Part shown: piece after piece, positions 1 through 9,478 of the stretch
Position numbering within the stretch: the first letter of the stretch is position 1
How the letters are laid out: every line of letters starts with the position of its first letter
NCBI GenBank assembly: GCA_045810625.1
Contig: JBJMVQ010000029.1
Location: 94,281-158,280 of the forward strand
From: JACQFZ01 sp045810625
GTDB lineage: Bacteria; Pseudomonadota; Gammaproteobacteria; Acidiferrobacterales; Sulfurifustaceae
Direction: 5' to 3'
DNA: 64,000 nucleotides
The notes under the pieces: generated by a model
Database searches by the model: none
What the model saw: the letters and a program-made list of their open reading frames with translations, nothing else
Told to the model about the DNA's origin: nothing
Position numbers and translations under genes: made by a program

Positions 1-456
1 AACACACTATTTGCTTTGCAACGTACGTGCCGTCGTCGTCGCATGAGGCCGCGTTCTCGACAACCGATATCGCTCTACCAATCTGTCGCGTAAAAAAGAA
101 AGCCCCGTCTCATCGACGGGGCCAATCTCGCTCAGGGGGGGAGGCGAGGAGAAACTTCAAGACATCAATTCGCCGCTCGCGCGTGGTGCACGGTCTGCAT
201 CGTTCGCCACGATTTAGTGCGCTAAATCGATCAGGCGTCCTTGCCCGGCGTCGTCCTTGATTCGCGACATCCGGTCGATGAAGACGGTTGCTGCTCGATT
301 TGCAAACGGCGTGCCGATAACGCGGACCGGAATTCCCGCGAAATCAGCGGTCCGTGACGCGGCGCCGTGTCGGAAATCCGACGAAGGTGACGCTGTTTCG
401 ACGCTTGCGCCGACTTACCGGCGCGGACCACGCGAGACGCCGCGCTCGTGCATACG
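1..456. other. Non-coding stretch downstream of rlmI
   Basis: I see no convincing protein gene here; the open frames on both strands lack ribosome binding sites and family resemblance. On the minus strand, reading away from rlmI, there is a 7-bp perfect hairpin (GATTTAG/CTAAATC, 211-228), a C-rich single-stranded stretch with two CCTCC-like motifs (about 134-156 read in reverse), and then a strong intrinsic terminator (92-122). This could be the rlmI 3' untranslated region or a small RNA; see findings. Confidence 0.5.
92..122 (-). terminator. Rho-independent terminator (minus strand)
   Basis: On the minus strand an 8-bp perfect GC-rich stem (GCCCCGTC/GACGGGGC, 102-109 with 115-122, 5-nt loop) is followed by a T-rich run complementary to 92-101. 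It would end transcripts coming from rlmI or from a small RNA between 130 and 450. Confidence 0.85.
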
Positions 457-1650
457 TCAGCTCGGGAGCACGCGCGCGAAGTACGCCTTGAGGTAAGCGG
501 TCTCCGGTATCGCCGGATGTACCGGATGATCGGGCGCCTGTTGGCCCTCTTCGAGCAGCGCCAGGAACCGATCGAGGTGGCGGCTCGTCCGCAGCAGAAT
601 CTCGCGCAACGCCTCGCGCGTGAGGTGATAGGAGCACGAGCAGGAGACGAGGATGCCGTCTTTCGCAAGCACTTGCATCGCCATTTGATTCAAACGCCGG
701 TACGCGTCCGTGCCTTCCTTGAGGTCCTTTTTGCGTTTGATAAAAGCGGGTGGGTCGAGCACGACCACCTCGAAGTGCTCGCGCGCCGCGCGCAGCCGCC
801 GCAGCAACTCGAACGCATCGTCCTGCTCGACCTGGACGCGATCGGCAAACCCGTTCCGCTCGGCGTTGCGCCGGATGTTCGCGACGGCGGTGGCGGACGT
901 GTCGGCGCAAAGTACGGAAGCCGCGCCCCCGGCCGCGGCCTGCATTCCGAAGCCGCCAAGATAGCTGAAGACGTCGAGCACGCGCGCGCCTTTCGCATAC
1001 GCGCGCAGCCGCAGGCGATTCATGCGCTGATCGTAGAACCACCCCGTCTTCTGGCCCGCGGCCAGCGGCGCGTCGAATTGCACGCCGTCCTCATCGAGCG
1101 TCACCGTCGCCGGTACTTCGCCGAGCGCGGTTTCGGTGTAGCTCGGAAGCCCTTCGAGCGCGCGGATGGAGGAGTCGTTGCGTAATAGCACGGCGCGCGG
1201 CCGCAGCACCTTCTCGAGCGCGCCGAGGATCTCGGGTTTGACGCGTTCCATCCCCGCCGTGGTTATCTGCACGATGCAGACATCGCCGTAGCGGTCGATC
1301 ACGAGCCCGGGCAGCGCGTCGGAGTCGCCGAACGCGAGACGGTAGTACGGTGTCGCATAGAGCCGCTCGCGCAGCGACAGCGCGACGTTCAACCGGTGCG
1401 TGATGAGCGACTGATCGAGCGCGTATCGCGGGTCGCGCGACACCAGCCGCGCGCAGATGAGGGCGTGCGGGTTGACGTAGCCGCTACCGAGCGCATGTCC
1501 GCCGGCATCTTCGATCACGACCGGCTGACCGGGTTCGAATGCCGCGAGGGGCGTCGCGCGGTTGTCGACCTCGTTGCTGAACACCCACACGTGGCCGGCG
1601 CGCAGCCGCCGGTCTTCGTGTTTGTTGAGTCGTAGCGATGCCAATTCCAT
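457..1650 (-). CDS. rlmI: Class I SAM-dependent rRNA methyltransferase, RlmI-like
   Basis: Family role: methylation of a cytosine at C5 in 23S rRNA (E. coli RlmI acts on C1962). The 397-residue protein has the family's length and order: an N-terminal PUA-like RNA-binding domain (about 1-80), a linker domain, and a Rossmann methyltransferase domain from about residue 200. The SAM-binding motif LDVFSYLGG is at 225-233, the catalytic-loop motif DPPAF at 299-303, and a late cysteine-containing motif CSCSYH lies near 337. It is transcribed alone, divergently from the membrane protein at 1894, and ends before a strong terminator. Family assignment is firm; the exact rRNA target is inferred from similarity. 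Confidence 0.92.
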   Translation of the reverse strand: MELASLRLNKHEDRRLRAGHVWVFSNEVDNRATPLAAFEPGQPVVIEDAGGHALGSGYVNPHALICARLVSRDPRYALDQSLITHRLNVALSLRERLYATPYYRLAFGDSDALPGLVIDRYGDVCIVQITTAGMERVKPEILGALEKVLRPRAVLLRNDSSIRALEGLPSYTETALGEVPATVTLDEDGVQFDAPLAAGQKTGWFYDQRMNRLRLRAYAKGARVLDVFSYLGGFGMQAAAGGAASVLCADTSATAVANIRRNAERNGFADRVQVEQDDAFELLRRLRAAREHFEVVVLDPPAFIKRKKDLKEGTDAYRRLNQMAMQVLAKDGILVSCSCSYHLTREALREILLRTSRHLDRFLALLEEGQQAPDHPVHPAIPETAYLKAYFARVLPS

Positions 1651-1772
1651 GTCGTTGCGTAGCCGCCGCCCGGTTCGCGATTGGGCGCGAAGTTTACCGT
1701 ACTACGCGTCGCCTTAGGTCGCGGAGTATTCATCCTAACCGACAAACACGCCAGGCGTCCGAGAGCCGGACC

Positions 1773-1799
1773 TGTCATTCGTCGTGGTCGCGCTATACT
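1773..1799 (+). promoter_or_regulatory. Candidate sigma70 promoter for the 1894 gene
   Basis: A TATACT -10 hexamer (1794-1799) lies about 95 bp before the start codon, with a weak TGTCAT -35-like hexamer (1773-1778) at short 15-bp spacing. Confidence 0.4.
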
Positions 1800-1893
1800 G
1801 AGTGCGCCGGTGCGCATCAGGTAACGACAATGATGCGGCCGACGCACCGTCACCGGCAAATCGATCAATAACAAATTGCCGAAGGAGTTGCTC

Positions 1894-2607
1894 ATGGATC
1901 CCAGATCTGTCGACGCGAGTCGCGGCGCCGCGTGGTTTGGCGGCGGTTGGAGAATTTTCGCCAAGAACCCCGGCATGTGGCTGCTGCTCACGATCGTGCT
2001 CGTTGTCCTCGTTCTCGTCCTCGGCGTCATCCCACTCGGCGGTCTCGCGATCGCCTTGCTCGCGCCCGTGATCGGTGGCGGTCTGCTTTACGGCGCGGCC
2101 GAGCTCGAGGCCGGGCGTCCGCTGGAGATGAAGCATCTATGGCAAGGATTCAAAGACCCGGCGCGACTGACGCCGCTGCTCGGGCTTGGCGCGGTCACGC
2201 TCGCCGCCGGCGCGCTGAGTCTGCTCATTGTCGCGGGCTTCGTGGGGGGCACGATGGAGATGATGGCGGGCGGCGGGGATCCAATGCTGATGCCTCTCGA
2301 CACGCGCGGCCTCCTGGCGTTGCTGCTCGCTCTGACGGTGCAACTGGCGGCGACGATCCTGATCTACTTTGCCGTGCCGCTGGCGATGTTTCGTGCGGTT
2401 CCCGCTATGGCGGCGATGCGCTCGAGCGTGCGCGCCTGCGCGCGCAACGTATTGCCGCTCTTCGTGTTCAGTTTGATTTACTTCTTCGCCGCGATAGTCG
2501 CGAGCGTGCCGTTCGGGCTCGGCTGGCTGGTCCTGCTGCCCTGGTCGATCGGTATGCTCTATTGCAGCTACGTAGACATCTATCCGGCGTCGTCGGCCGG
2601 CGGTTAG
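1894..2607 (+). CDS. BPSS1780-family integral membrane protein
   Basis: A 237-residue membrane protein with five to six hydrophobic segments (roughly 25-75, 95-125, 145-175 and 190-230). The opening DASRGAAWFGGGW followed by a hydrophobic helix is typical of the BPSS1780 membrane family, common in beta- and gammaproteobacteria and without known function. I place the start at ATG 1894 because GAAGGAG sits 7 bp upstream; a TTG start at 1876 is open in frame but lacks such a site. Its stop overlaps the stop of the convergent MFS gene by 4 bp. No function can be given beyond location in the inner membrane. Confidence 0.8.
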   Translation: MDPRSVDASRGAAWFGGGWRIFAKNPGMWLLLTIVLVVLVLVLGVIPLGGLAIALLAPVIGGGLLYGAAELEAGRPLEMKHLWQGFKDPARLTPLLGLGAVTLAAGALSLLIVAGFVGGTMEMMAGGGDPMLMPLDTRGLLALLLALTVQLAATILIYFAVPLAMFRAVPAMAAMRSSVRACARNVLPLFVFSLIYFFAAIVASVPFGLGWLVLLPWSIGMLYCSYVDIYPASSAGG

Positions 2608-3836
2608 CGATTCGAGGCTGCGTGAAGCGCGCCGACCTTCACGCGTTGGCGCTGTAGCAGGGCGGCGCTCCAGTAACAGGCGGCGCCGGCAGCGCCCACC
2701 GCGATCAGAACGACCAGCACGAGCGTGTAGTTGTGAGAGGCTGTCAGCACGGCGGCGCTGACGACCGGCCCGAGGGCGCGTGCGATCGTCGCCGGCGCGG
2801 ACAGCAGCCCGTTGATCGCACCGTAGCGTTGTACGCCGAAGAACTCCGGCGGCGACGTGGCGCGAGCGATAGTAATGAGGCCGAGCCCCGCGCCGTAGAT
2901 GATCACGAACATGTAGGGAAGCAGCATCGTACCCGCGGACGGCAGGAGCATCGCCAGTCCGAGTGGAATCAGGACCACCGTGATGGCGCCGAGCGTGAGC
3001 GCCGGCAGGCGGCCGTTGAAAAGCAGATCCGCAAATCGGGACGCGACTTGCATCGGCCCGATCGAGGCCGCGATCGAGACGGCCGTCACGGCGCTGATGC
3101 CGCGGGATTCGAGCAGCGGGATCGAATGCATGGCCGTCGCGTTGTTGACGAAGCCGAACGCCGCGAAGGCGAACGCGACCAGCCAGAACGTCGGCATGCT
3201 CAGCGTCTTGCGCAACGACGACGTGAGTTGCGTTGGAAGCTCGGGCGTCACGCCCGTCGCACGGACGTCGGCGTGCACGACCTTTGGGACCGCGTACCAG
3301 TGGAGCGGCGCACAAACGGCGAGCGTGAACGCGCCGAGCGCCGCAGTGGTACCGCGCCAGCCGATGCCTTCGACGAGCGCGTACGTGATCGGCCAGAACG
3401 TCGTGCTGGAGAGGCCTCCCGCCAGCGTGAGCAGGCTGATGCGGTTGCGATAGGCGTGCGGATAGGTGGCCACGACGACGCTGAACGCCGCTTCGTATTG
3501 CGTCATCGCCATGGCGACGCCGAGCCCCGCCCAGAGGGCGTAGAAGGCGTAAACCGAATGGACCTGACTCAGCGCGAGAAGAAACACGCCTGCGATCGCC
3601 GACCCGGACGTCATCAGCAGGCGCCCGCCGTTCTGGTCGATGATCTTACCGATCGAGTACGCGCACAGGCCGGCGATGAGCAGCGCCAGCGAATAGGCGC
3701 CGAGCGTGATGTCGCCACTCCAGCCGAGCTCCGCCTGGATCGGGCGCGCGAGCACCGCCATCGCGTAGTAAAGCGAGCCGTAGGACGTCATCAACGTGAC
3801 GGACAGGGCCGGAATCAGCCAGCGGTGAGTGCGCAC
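2604..3836 (-). CDS. MFS transporter
   Basis: A 410-residue major facilitator with about 12 predicted membrane helices in two bundles of six and a hydrophilic central loop near 195-215. The cytoplasmic loop between helices 2 and 3 carries GKIIDQNGGRLLM, the MFS signature position. The general layout resembles the oxalate/formate-antiporter and monocarboxylate-type carriers, as does the carrier at 30692-31939. The substrate cannot be read from sequence. It is monocistronic and convergent with the 1894 gene. Confidence 0.85.
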   Translation of the reverse strand: MRTHRWLIPALSVTLMTSYGSLYYAMAVLARPIQAELGWSGDITLGAYSLALLIAGLCAYSIGKIIDQNGGRLLMTSGSAIAGVFLLALSQVHSVYAFYALWAGLGVAMAMTQYEAAFSVVVATYPHAYRNRISLLTLAGGLSSTTFWPITYALVEGIGWRGTTAALGAFTLAVCAPLHWYAVPKVVHADVRATGVTPELPTQLTSSLRKTLSMPTFWLVAFAFAAFGFVNNATAMHSIPLLESRGISAVTAVSIAASIGPMQVASRFADLLFNGRLPALTLGAITVVLIPLGLAMLLPSAGTMLLPYMFVIIYGAGLGLITIARATSPPEFFGVQRYGAINGLLSAPATIARALGPVVSAAVLTASHNYTLVLVVLIAVGAAGAACYWSAALLQRQRVKVGALHAASNR

Positions 3837-4239
3837 GGGTGTAATACGGATGCTATTAGTTAAGTGATCGCGTGGGCCTTATGAGAGTAGCCAAAAAAGA
3901 GTGATACGGGCTGTCTCCGGGCAGGCGCACCACGACGCTCCTTAAATTATTTACCGATTCTACTTGCTATTTATGCAACGGTCGTGCCACGGCGCGCCGA
4001 ACAGATAACGGACCGAATTCTGACGATGTACGGAGCGACAAAACGTATCGCCGCGGGCTTTTATCCGCTGCAATACGATCTGACCACGGCAATCCGGATG
4101 CGATTCGCGCCGCCTCGCGCGCCACGGAGCGCCGACGAATAGCGTCACGTGCGGACGGGAAGCGGCGCGCTTTCTCGCGTACGGAACATACAGCGGCGGG
4201 CGCAAGCCCGCCGATCCATAGAACAGAACGAGGGGAGCG
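3837..4239. other. 403-bp intergenic region
   Basis: Divergent spacer between the MFS gene and the ATP-grasp gene. Apart from the hairpin at 4195-4212 I find no gene. An AT-rich patch near 3940-3975 (TTAAATTATTTA) could hold promoters for either side. Confidence 0.5.
4195..4212 (+). promoter_or_regulatory. Stable hairpin with GCAA tetraloop in the 5' leader
   Basis: GGCGGGC-GCAA-GCCCGCC forms a 7-bp all-GC stem capped by a GNRA tetraloop and ends 27 bp before the GTG start of the ATP-grasp gene. It may affect translation or mRNA stability of that gene. No T-tract follows, so it is not a classical terminator. Confidence 0.45.
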
Positions 4240-5553
4240 GTGAGCAAGATTCTTTTTGTTTGTCCGACGCACCGGGACTACCGGGAAATCGAACGCCTCG
4301 GGCTCGATCAGCGGCACCGGTTTTTCTTCCACGACTACGCCAGCGTGCTGCTCGAGGAATTGGTCGCAGCGGAACGGCCGGTGTCGGCCGTCGTCGATGA
4401 CGTCCGAACCGAGATACAGCGCCTTCGTGCGCATTACGCCGCTGCCGGTCTCGACGCGGTCGTGAGCAGCGACGACTATCCGGGCTCGACGCTCGCGAGC
4501 ATCCTGGCGCACGCGCTCGGCCTTCCGGGGCTCGATCCCCGCGTCAATCTTCGTTGTCAGCACAAGTACTATTCGCGCCTGGATCAGCGGCAGCATGTCC
4601 CCGACGCGGTGCCGCCGTTTCATTTGCTCGACGAGCACGGGCTGCCCTCGCCGCGCGCTTTGCGCTATCCGGTGTTCCTGAAGCCCGTCAAGTCGTTCTT
4701 CTCCGTCGGCGCGCGCCGTGTCGATACCGCCGAGGACTTGTTGCGCGACGCGTGGGACGCTTCGCTCTTCGAGCCGTTCTTCCAACCCTTCGAGTCGCTC
4801 CTCGCCGACTACGCCGGGCTCGCGCTCGGTCCGCGGGTGATCGTCGAGGGTCTGCTGGAAGGCATGCAGGTGACGGTCGAAGGCTACGCGCAGGGCGGGG
4901 AAATTCACGTGATCGGCGTCGTCGATTCGATCATGTATCCGGGTACCCGATCGTTTCAGCGCTTCGAATATCCGTCGGCCCTGCCCGACTCGGTGCAGGA
5001 ACGGATGGCCGACATCGCTTGCAAGTTCGTGCGAGGCATCGGCTACGACAATGCGCTGTTCAACATCGAAATGATGTACGACGCGCGCACCGACGCGATC
5101 CACATCATCGAGATCAATCCGCGCATCGCCTCGCAATTCGCCGACTTGTACGAAAAGGTGGACGGAACGAACACGTACGAGGTGCTGCTCGATCTCGCGC
5201 TCGGCAGGCGGCCGGCGTTCCGGCGACGTTCGGGCAAACATCGGTTCGCCGCGAGTTGCGTGCTGCGCACCTTCGAAAACGCGACGGTGGCGGCGTTGCC
5301 GTCCGTCGCGGAGGTTGCGCGCGTGCAGCGGTTGCACCCGGACGTGCGCGTCGAGATTCTCGCGACGCGGGGGCGGCGTCTGTCGCAAGAAATGCAAGAC
5401 GGGGAGAGCTACCGCTACGGCATCATCAGTATCGGCGGACGCGATCGGGAGGATATTCTTGCGACGCTCGCGGAATGCCGATCGCATCTGACGTTCGGAC
5501 TCGCGCCGATCGAAGAGGCGCCGCCTCGCGCTCGCGCCGTCGTCGGCGGCTAG
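4240..5553 (+). CDS. ATP-grasp domain protein, carboxylate-amine ligase type
   Basis: A 437-residue ATP-grasp enzyme. An N-terminal Rossmann-like part (MSKILFVCPTHRDYREI) precedes the ATP-grasp fold: the lysine of VFLKPVKSFFS (about 148) in the first lobe, EGLLEGMQVTVEGYA, and the metal-binding IEINPRIA near 290. A C-terminal subdomain of about 120 residues follows. Such enzymes activate a carboxylate as acyl phosphate and join it to an amine or thiol. The substrate is unknown and the gene stands alone. The GTG start is chosen from the GAGGGGAG site just upstream. It could make a peptide-like or modified-amino-acid product; I cannot specify further. Confidence 0.8.
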   Translation: MSKILFVCPTHRDYREIERLGLDQRHRFFFHDYASVLLEELVAAERPVSAVVDDVRTEIQRLRAHYAAAGLDAVVSSDDYPGSTLASILAHALGLPGLDPRVNLRCQHKYYSRLDQRQHVPDAVPPFHLLDEHGLPSPRALRYPVFLKPVKSFFSVGARRVDTAEDLLRDAWDASLFEPFFQPFESLLADYAGLALGPRVIVEGLLEGMQVTVEGYAQGGEIHVIGVVDSIMYPGTRSFQRFEYPSALPDSVQERMADIACKFVRGIGYDNALFNIEMMYDARTDAIHIIEINPRIASQFADLYEKVDGTNTYEVLLDLALGRRPAFRRRSGKHRFAASCVLRTFENATVAALPSVAEVARVQRLHPDVRVEILATRGRRLSQEMQDGESYRYGIISIGGRDREDILATLAECRSHLTFGLAPIEEAPPRARAVVGG

Positions 5554-5601
5554 CGACAGACGAAGCGCCGGCCGGCGGCCATTCGCAGCCGACCGGGCTC
5601 C

Positions 5602-7011
5602 TTAGTACGGTAACGAAACGTTCGGCCTCACCGCCAGGATCAGCTCGCCGAAGCGGTGTTTGATCCGCTCGAGCGCTTGCGGCGTGTCGCCTTCGAAGCG
5701 CAGCACCAGCATCGGCGTCGTGTTCGACGCACGGACGAGTCCGAACCCATCGGCGAAGTCCGCGCGCAATCCGTCGATCGTCGTCACCTTGGCATCGGGA
5801 AAATTCGCGCGACGAACCAGCTCTTTAATTACTTCGTGGTGCTCGCCCTCGGCGAACTTGATGTTCAACTCGGGCGTATTCACCGTATTCGGCAGGCTCG
5901 CGAACACCTGTGCGGCCGGCCGCGAATCGCGCGACAGCAGCTCGAGCAATCGCGTCGCGGCGTAGAGGCCGTCGTCGAAGCCGTACCAGCGCTCTTTGAA
6001 AAAGATGTGCCCGCTCATTTCGCCGGCCAGCAGCGCGCCCGATTCTTTGAGCTTCGCCTTGATCAGTGAATGGCCGGTTTTCCACATGATCGGCTGGCCG
6101 CCCGCGGCGCGGATCGCCTCATCGAGCTTGCGCGTGCATTTGACGTCGTAAATGATCGCCCCGCCGGGATTGCGCGAGAGCACGTCGCGCGCGAACAGGA
6201 TCATCTGCCGGTCGGCCCAGATGATGTTGCCGTCCGGCGATACGACGCCCAGCCGATCGCCGTCGCCGTCGAACGCAAGCCCGACATCGTAGCCGCCGCG
6301 CTTGACGGTGGCGATCAGCTCCGCGAGGTTTTCCGGCTTGCTCGGATCGGGATGGTGGTTCGGAAAATGTCCGTCCACCTCGCAATAGAGCTCGGTGACG
6401 TCACAACCGATGCGTCGCAGCAGCTCCGGTCCGTAAGCGCCGGCCACGCCGTTTCCGCAATCGACGGCCACGCGCATCTTGCGCGCGAGCTTCACGTCGC
6501 CGCGGATGCGTTCGAGGTACGCTTCGCGCACGTCGACGCGCTTCACCGTGCCGCGGCCGCCGACCAAATCGTTCTGTTCGAGGCGCCGGCGTAAATCCTG
6601 GATCGCGTCACCGGAGAGCGTTTCGCCGGCGATCATGATCTTCAAGCCGTTGTAGTCCGGAGGGTTGTGACTCCCGGTCACACTCACGCCCGAACCCGTG
6701 CGGAGGTGATGCGTCGCGAAGTAGAGCACCGGCGTCGGCGCCTGGCCGATGTCGAGGACATCGCAGCCGGCCTTTGTGAGCCCGGAAGCGAGCGCGTGCA
6801 CAAGCGTCGGGCCGGACAGCCGGCCGTCGCGACCGACTGCGAATGTGCGGCTGCCGCGGCGATGCGCCTCCGCGCCGATGGCGCGGCCGATGCTCTCGAC
6901 GATCTCGGGGGTAAAGCTTTTGCCGACGATGCCGCGGATATCGTACGCCTTGAAGATTTCCGGCGGGGGCACGCGCACGTCGTGCGGCGCAGCGGAACCG
7001 ACTTTGGACAT
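5602..7011 (-). CDS. algC: Phosphomannomutase/phosphoglucomutase
   Basis: Interconverts hexose 1- and 6-phosphates for exopolysaccharide and LPS precursor supply. The 469-residue protein has the four-domain alpha-D-phosphohexomutase layout: the phosphoserine loop TGSHNPPDYNG (about 105-115), the metal-binding loop DGDGDRLG (about 245), the sugar-specificity loop GEMSGH (about 330) and a C-terminal phosphate-binding RASNTTP. I prefer ATG 7011, with GGAGAG 10-15 bp upstream, to GTG 7020. In many gammaproteobacteria algC lies directly beside dut-coaBC on the same strand; here the hydrolase at 7263-9338 separates them. Confidence 0.93.
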   Translation of the reverse strand: MSKVGSAAPHDVRVPPPEIFKAYDIRGIVGKSFTPEIVESIGRAIGAEAHRRGSRTFAVGRDGRLSGPTLVHALASGLTKAGCDVLDIGQAPTPVLYFATHHLRTGSGVSVTGSHNPPDYNGLKIMIAGETLSGDAIQDLRRRLEQNDLVGGRGTVKRVDVREAYLERIRGDVKLARKMRVAVDCGNGVAGAYGPELLRRIGCDVTELYCEVDGHFPNHHPDPSKPENLAELIATVKRGGYDVGLAFDGDGDRLGVVSPDGNIIWADRQMILFARDVLSRNPGGAIIYDVKCTRKLDEAIRAAGGQPIMWKTGHSLIKAKLKESGALLAGEMSGHIFFKERWYGFDDGLYAATRLLELLSRDSRPAAQVFASLPNTVNTPELNIKFAEGEHHEVIKELVRRANFPDAKVTTIDGLRADFADGFGLVRASNTTPMLVLRFEGDTPQALERIKHRFGELILAVRPNVSLPY

Positions 7012-7262
7012 TATGGACACTCTCCGGGTGCGATGGCCAAGTGTAGAGCAACGCCGCCGCGGACGGCTACTTGGTTAAGACCCGAGAAACGACACACGGA
7101 GCGGGGTCGAATCGAAAGTTCGGCTGCTGGTTGCGACCATCCGTCTCGTTGCTGTCACGCCCGCAGTTAGTCGACGATTGTGGACGACTGTGCGAGTCGT
7201 GTGCGGTTCGGGCGAGTGGTGTAAATTGGCTCGCATAACAACGAAGTTCACGGAGGAGCACA

Positions 7263-9338
7263 ATGACTAATTCCGCTCGGGTCGTCCTTTCTCGCCTTGC
7301 CTTTATCGTTACCGGTCTCGCCGTCGTCCTTGCCAGTCAGGTTGCCGAGGCGCGCGTCACCCGCATCGAGATCACGCGCGTCGAATCGCCGACCTTCGGC
7401 GGCGCGACGTTCGGAAGCGTCGGTCAATACGACAAACTCGTCGGCCGAGCCTTCGGTGAAGTCGACCCGCGCGACCCGCAGAACGCCGTCATTCAGGATA
7501 TCGACCTCGCGCCGCGCAATGCGCGCGGGATGGTCGAGTACGCGACGGATGTCTACCTGCTGAAACCGCACGATCTCGCGCGCGGCAACGGCACGCTGCT
7601 GTACGACGTCGTCAATCGCGGGAACAAAGTCGTTCTCGGTCTGATCAATGCCGGAGCCGTCGGCGGCAACGAGCCGACCGGCGCCGGCGACGGATTCCTG
7701 CAGGCCGCCGGGTACACGATCGTCTGGAGCGGCTGGCAGGCGGATGTCGCACCCGGGAATAGTCGCATGACAATGAGCGTGCCGGTCGCGCGTCGTCGCG
7801 ACGGATCGGACATCACCGGACGCGTGCGCGGCGAATACATCGTGAGCGCGCCGATCAATACACAGAACCTCAGCAGCGGTTTCTTCACCGGTCTCTCGCA
7901 CTCGAGCTACGAGACCGTGAGTCTCGATAACAGCGCCGCCGTGCTCACGAAGCGGGTGACGGAAAGCGATGTTCGTATTCCCATCCCGAACGGTGATTGG
8001 GCATTCGCCGACTGCAACAGCGCGCCGTTTCCCGGAACGCCGAGCGCCACGCAAATTTGTTTGAAAGACGGCTTCAGCCCGAATTTCATCTACGAGCTGC
8101 TGTATACCGCGAAGAACCCGAGCGTGCTCGGTCTCGGTTTCGCAGCGACGCGGGACTTGATTTCATTTCTGCGCGATGCAGAAAAAGACGACGCGGGGAA
8201 TCCGAATCCGCTCGCACGGGGCATCCGCACCGCGCTCGCGCACGGCACGTCGCAATCCGGCCGCTACGTGCGGACGTTTCTCATGCTCGGGTTCAATCGC
8301 GACGAGCGCGGTCGCATGGTGTTCGACGGGATGAATCCGCACCTCGCGTCGCTGCAGCTTCCGCTCAACGTGCGCTTCGGACAGCCCGGGCGCGGGTACG
8401 GTCAGCACGAAGACCACTTGTACCCGGCCGCCGAGCCGCCGTTCACGTATGCCAAGTTCACCGATTCGATCGCGCACGAGCGCCACGGCATTCTCGACGA
8501 ATGCCGCCGCACTCGCACTTGTCCGAAGATCGTGCACACCGTCAGCTCGACCGAGTACTGGCAAGGTCGGATGTCGCTCGACACGACCGACACGCGCGGC
8601 CGGCAGGATGTCCCCGAGCCCGCGAACGTTCGCTTCTTCCACTTTGCCGGCACGCAGCACGTGCCCGCCGCGACGCCGGCCGCCGGCATCTGTCAGCAGC
8701 TCAGTAATCCGAATCCGTATCGCGAAGGCTTGCGCGCGTTGCTCACGGCGCTGCGCGAGTGGGTCGTCAACGGCGTCGAGCCGCCGGCGAGCCGGATCCC
8801 GACCTTGCAGACGCGCACGCTGGTGCATTCCGACGCAGCGAGCATCGGCTGGCCGAATTTACCGGGGGTAACGTACAACGGGTTGCTCAACGAGCTTGCG
8901 CTGCTCGATTTTGGACGGCGCTTCGATGTCGACGACGAGACCGGCGTGCTCGACGAGCCGCCGCGCATCCTCGGCATCGAGTACACCGTGCTGGTGCCGA
9001 AGGTCGACGCGGACGGCAACGAAATCGCAGGCCTGCGGTCGGTGACGTTGCAGGCGCCGCTCGGCACTTATACCGGCTGGAATTTGCGCCGCGCCGGTTT
9101 CGCCGAGGACGAAGTCTGCGGACTGACCGGGAGCTTCATCCCGTTCGCACGCACCAGAGCCGAGCGCGAAGCGAACGGCGACCCGCGGCCGTCGCTCGAA
9201 GAACGTTACGGAACGCACGATGGTTACGTCGCCGCGGTCCGCGCCGCCGCGAACCGGCTCGTTGCGCAACGCCTGCTGCTGGGCGCGGATGCCGAGCGGC
9301 TCATCACCCAAGCGGAAGCAAGCAGTGTGCTGAAGTGA
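7263..9338 (+). CDS. Secreted alpha/beta hydrolase-domain protein (Abhydrolase_10 type)
   Basis: A 691-residue protein with a clear N-terminal signal peptide (hydrophobic core about 10-27, cleavage near AEA-RVT). It belongs to the large, poorly characterised alpha/beta-hydrolase-domain family. The family start (RITRVESPTFGG, then VEYATDVYLLKP) is recognisable, and the nucleophile elbow is probably GTSQSGRYVR at about 325. A cap-like C-terminal half follows. It is probably a periplasmic or extracellular esterase or lactonase. GGAGGA lies just before the ATG. It runs opposite to algC and dut and is followed by two repeat elements and a duplicated copy of its own 3' end, so it looks acquired relative to its neighbours. 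Confidence 0.8.
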   Translation: MTNSARVVLSRLAFIVTGLAVVLASQVAEARVTRIEITRVESPTFGGATFGSVGQYDKLVGRAFGEVDPRDPQNAVIQDIDLAPRNARGMVEYATDVYLLKPHDLARGNGTLLYDVVNRGNKVVLGLINAGAVGGNEPTGAGDGFLQAAGYTIVWSGWQADVAPGNSRMTMSVPVARRRDGSDITGRVRGEYIVSAPINTQNLSSGFFTGLSHSSYETVSLDNSAAVLTKRVTESDVRIPIPNGDWAFADCNSAPFPGTPSATQICLKDGFSPNFIYELLYTAKNPSVLGLGFAATRDLISFLRDAEKDDAGNPNPLARGIRTALAHGTSQSGRYVRTFLMLGFNRDERGRMVFDGMNPHLASLQLPLNVRFGQPGRGYGQHEDHLYPAAEPPFTYAKFTDSIAHERHGILDECRRTRTCPKIVHTVSSTEYWQGRMSLDTTDTRGRQDVPEPANVRFFHFAGTQHVPAATPAAGICQQLSNPNPYREGLRALLTALREWVVNGVEPPASRIPTLQTRTLVHSDAASIGWPNLPGVTYNGLLNELALLDFGRRFDVDDETGVLDEPPRILGIEYTVLVPKVDADGNEIAGLRSVTLQAPLGTYTGWNLRRAGFAEDEVCGLTGSFIPFARTRAEREANGDPRPSLEERYGTHDGYVAAVRAAANRLVAQRLLLGADAERLITQAEASSVLK

Positions 9339-9366
9339 CGTTTACGAACTGTGAAATATTCGTTTT

Positions 9367-9451
9367 AACCGCAAAGGACGCCAAGGACGCAAAGGAGAAG
9401 ATTCTGGAAAAACCAAAAAACCTTCGCGTCCCTGGCGTCCTTCGCGTTGAA
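9367..9451. repeat. GGACGC-type intergenic inverted repeat, copy A
   Basis: Left arm 9367-9395 consists of tandem GGACGC units spaced by AAA/CCAA (AACCGCAAAGGACGCCAAGG and onward). The right arm 9421-9451 is its imperfect reverse complement (TTCGCGTCC, CTGGCGTCC, TTCGCGTT). The roughly 25-nt centre is AT-rich. The same design recurs in copies B (9563-9647) and C (43071-43299), so it is a dispersed palindromic element rather than a chance hairpin. Confidence 0.85.
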
Positions 9452-9478
9452 TCCGTTTCATAGCTTCGTCCGGTTCCC

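Noticed and set aside
1545..1560. GGTTCGAATGCC resembling a tRNA T-loop (near 1530-1545)
   Set aside because: It lies inside the rlmI coding region and no acceptor or anticodon stem can be built around it.
3967..5487. 506-codon open frame on the minus strand
   Set aside because: Antisense to the ATP-grasp gene, with composition typical of a shadow frame.
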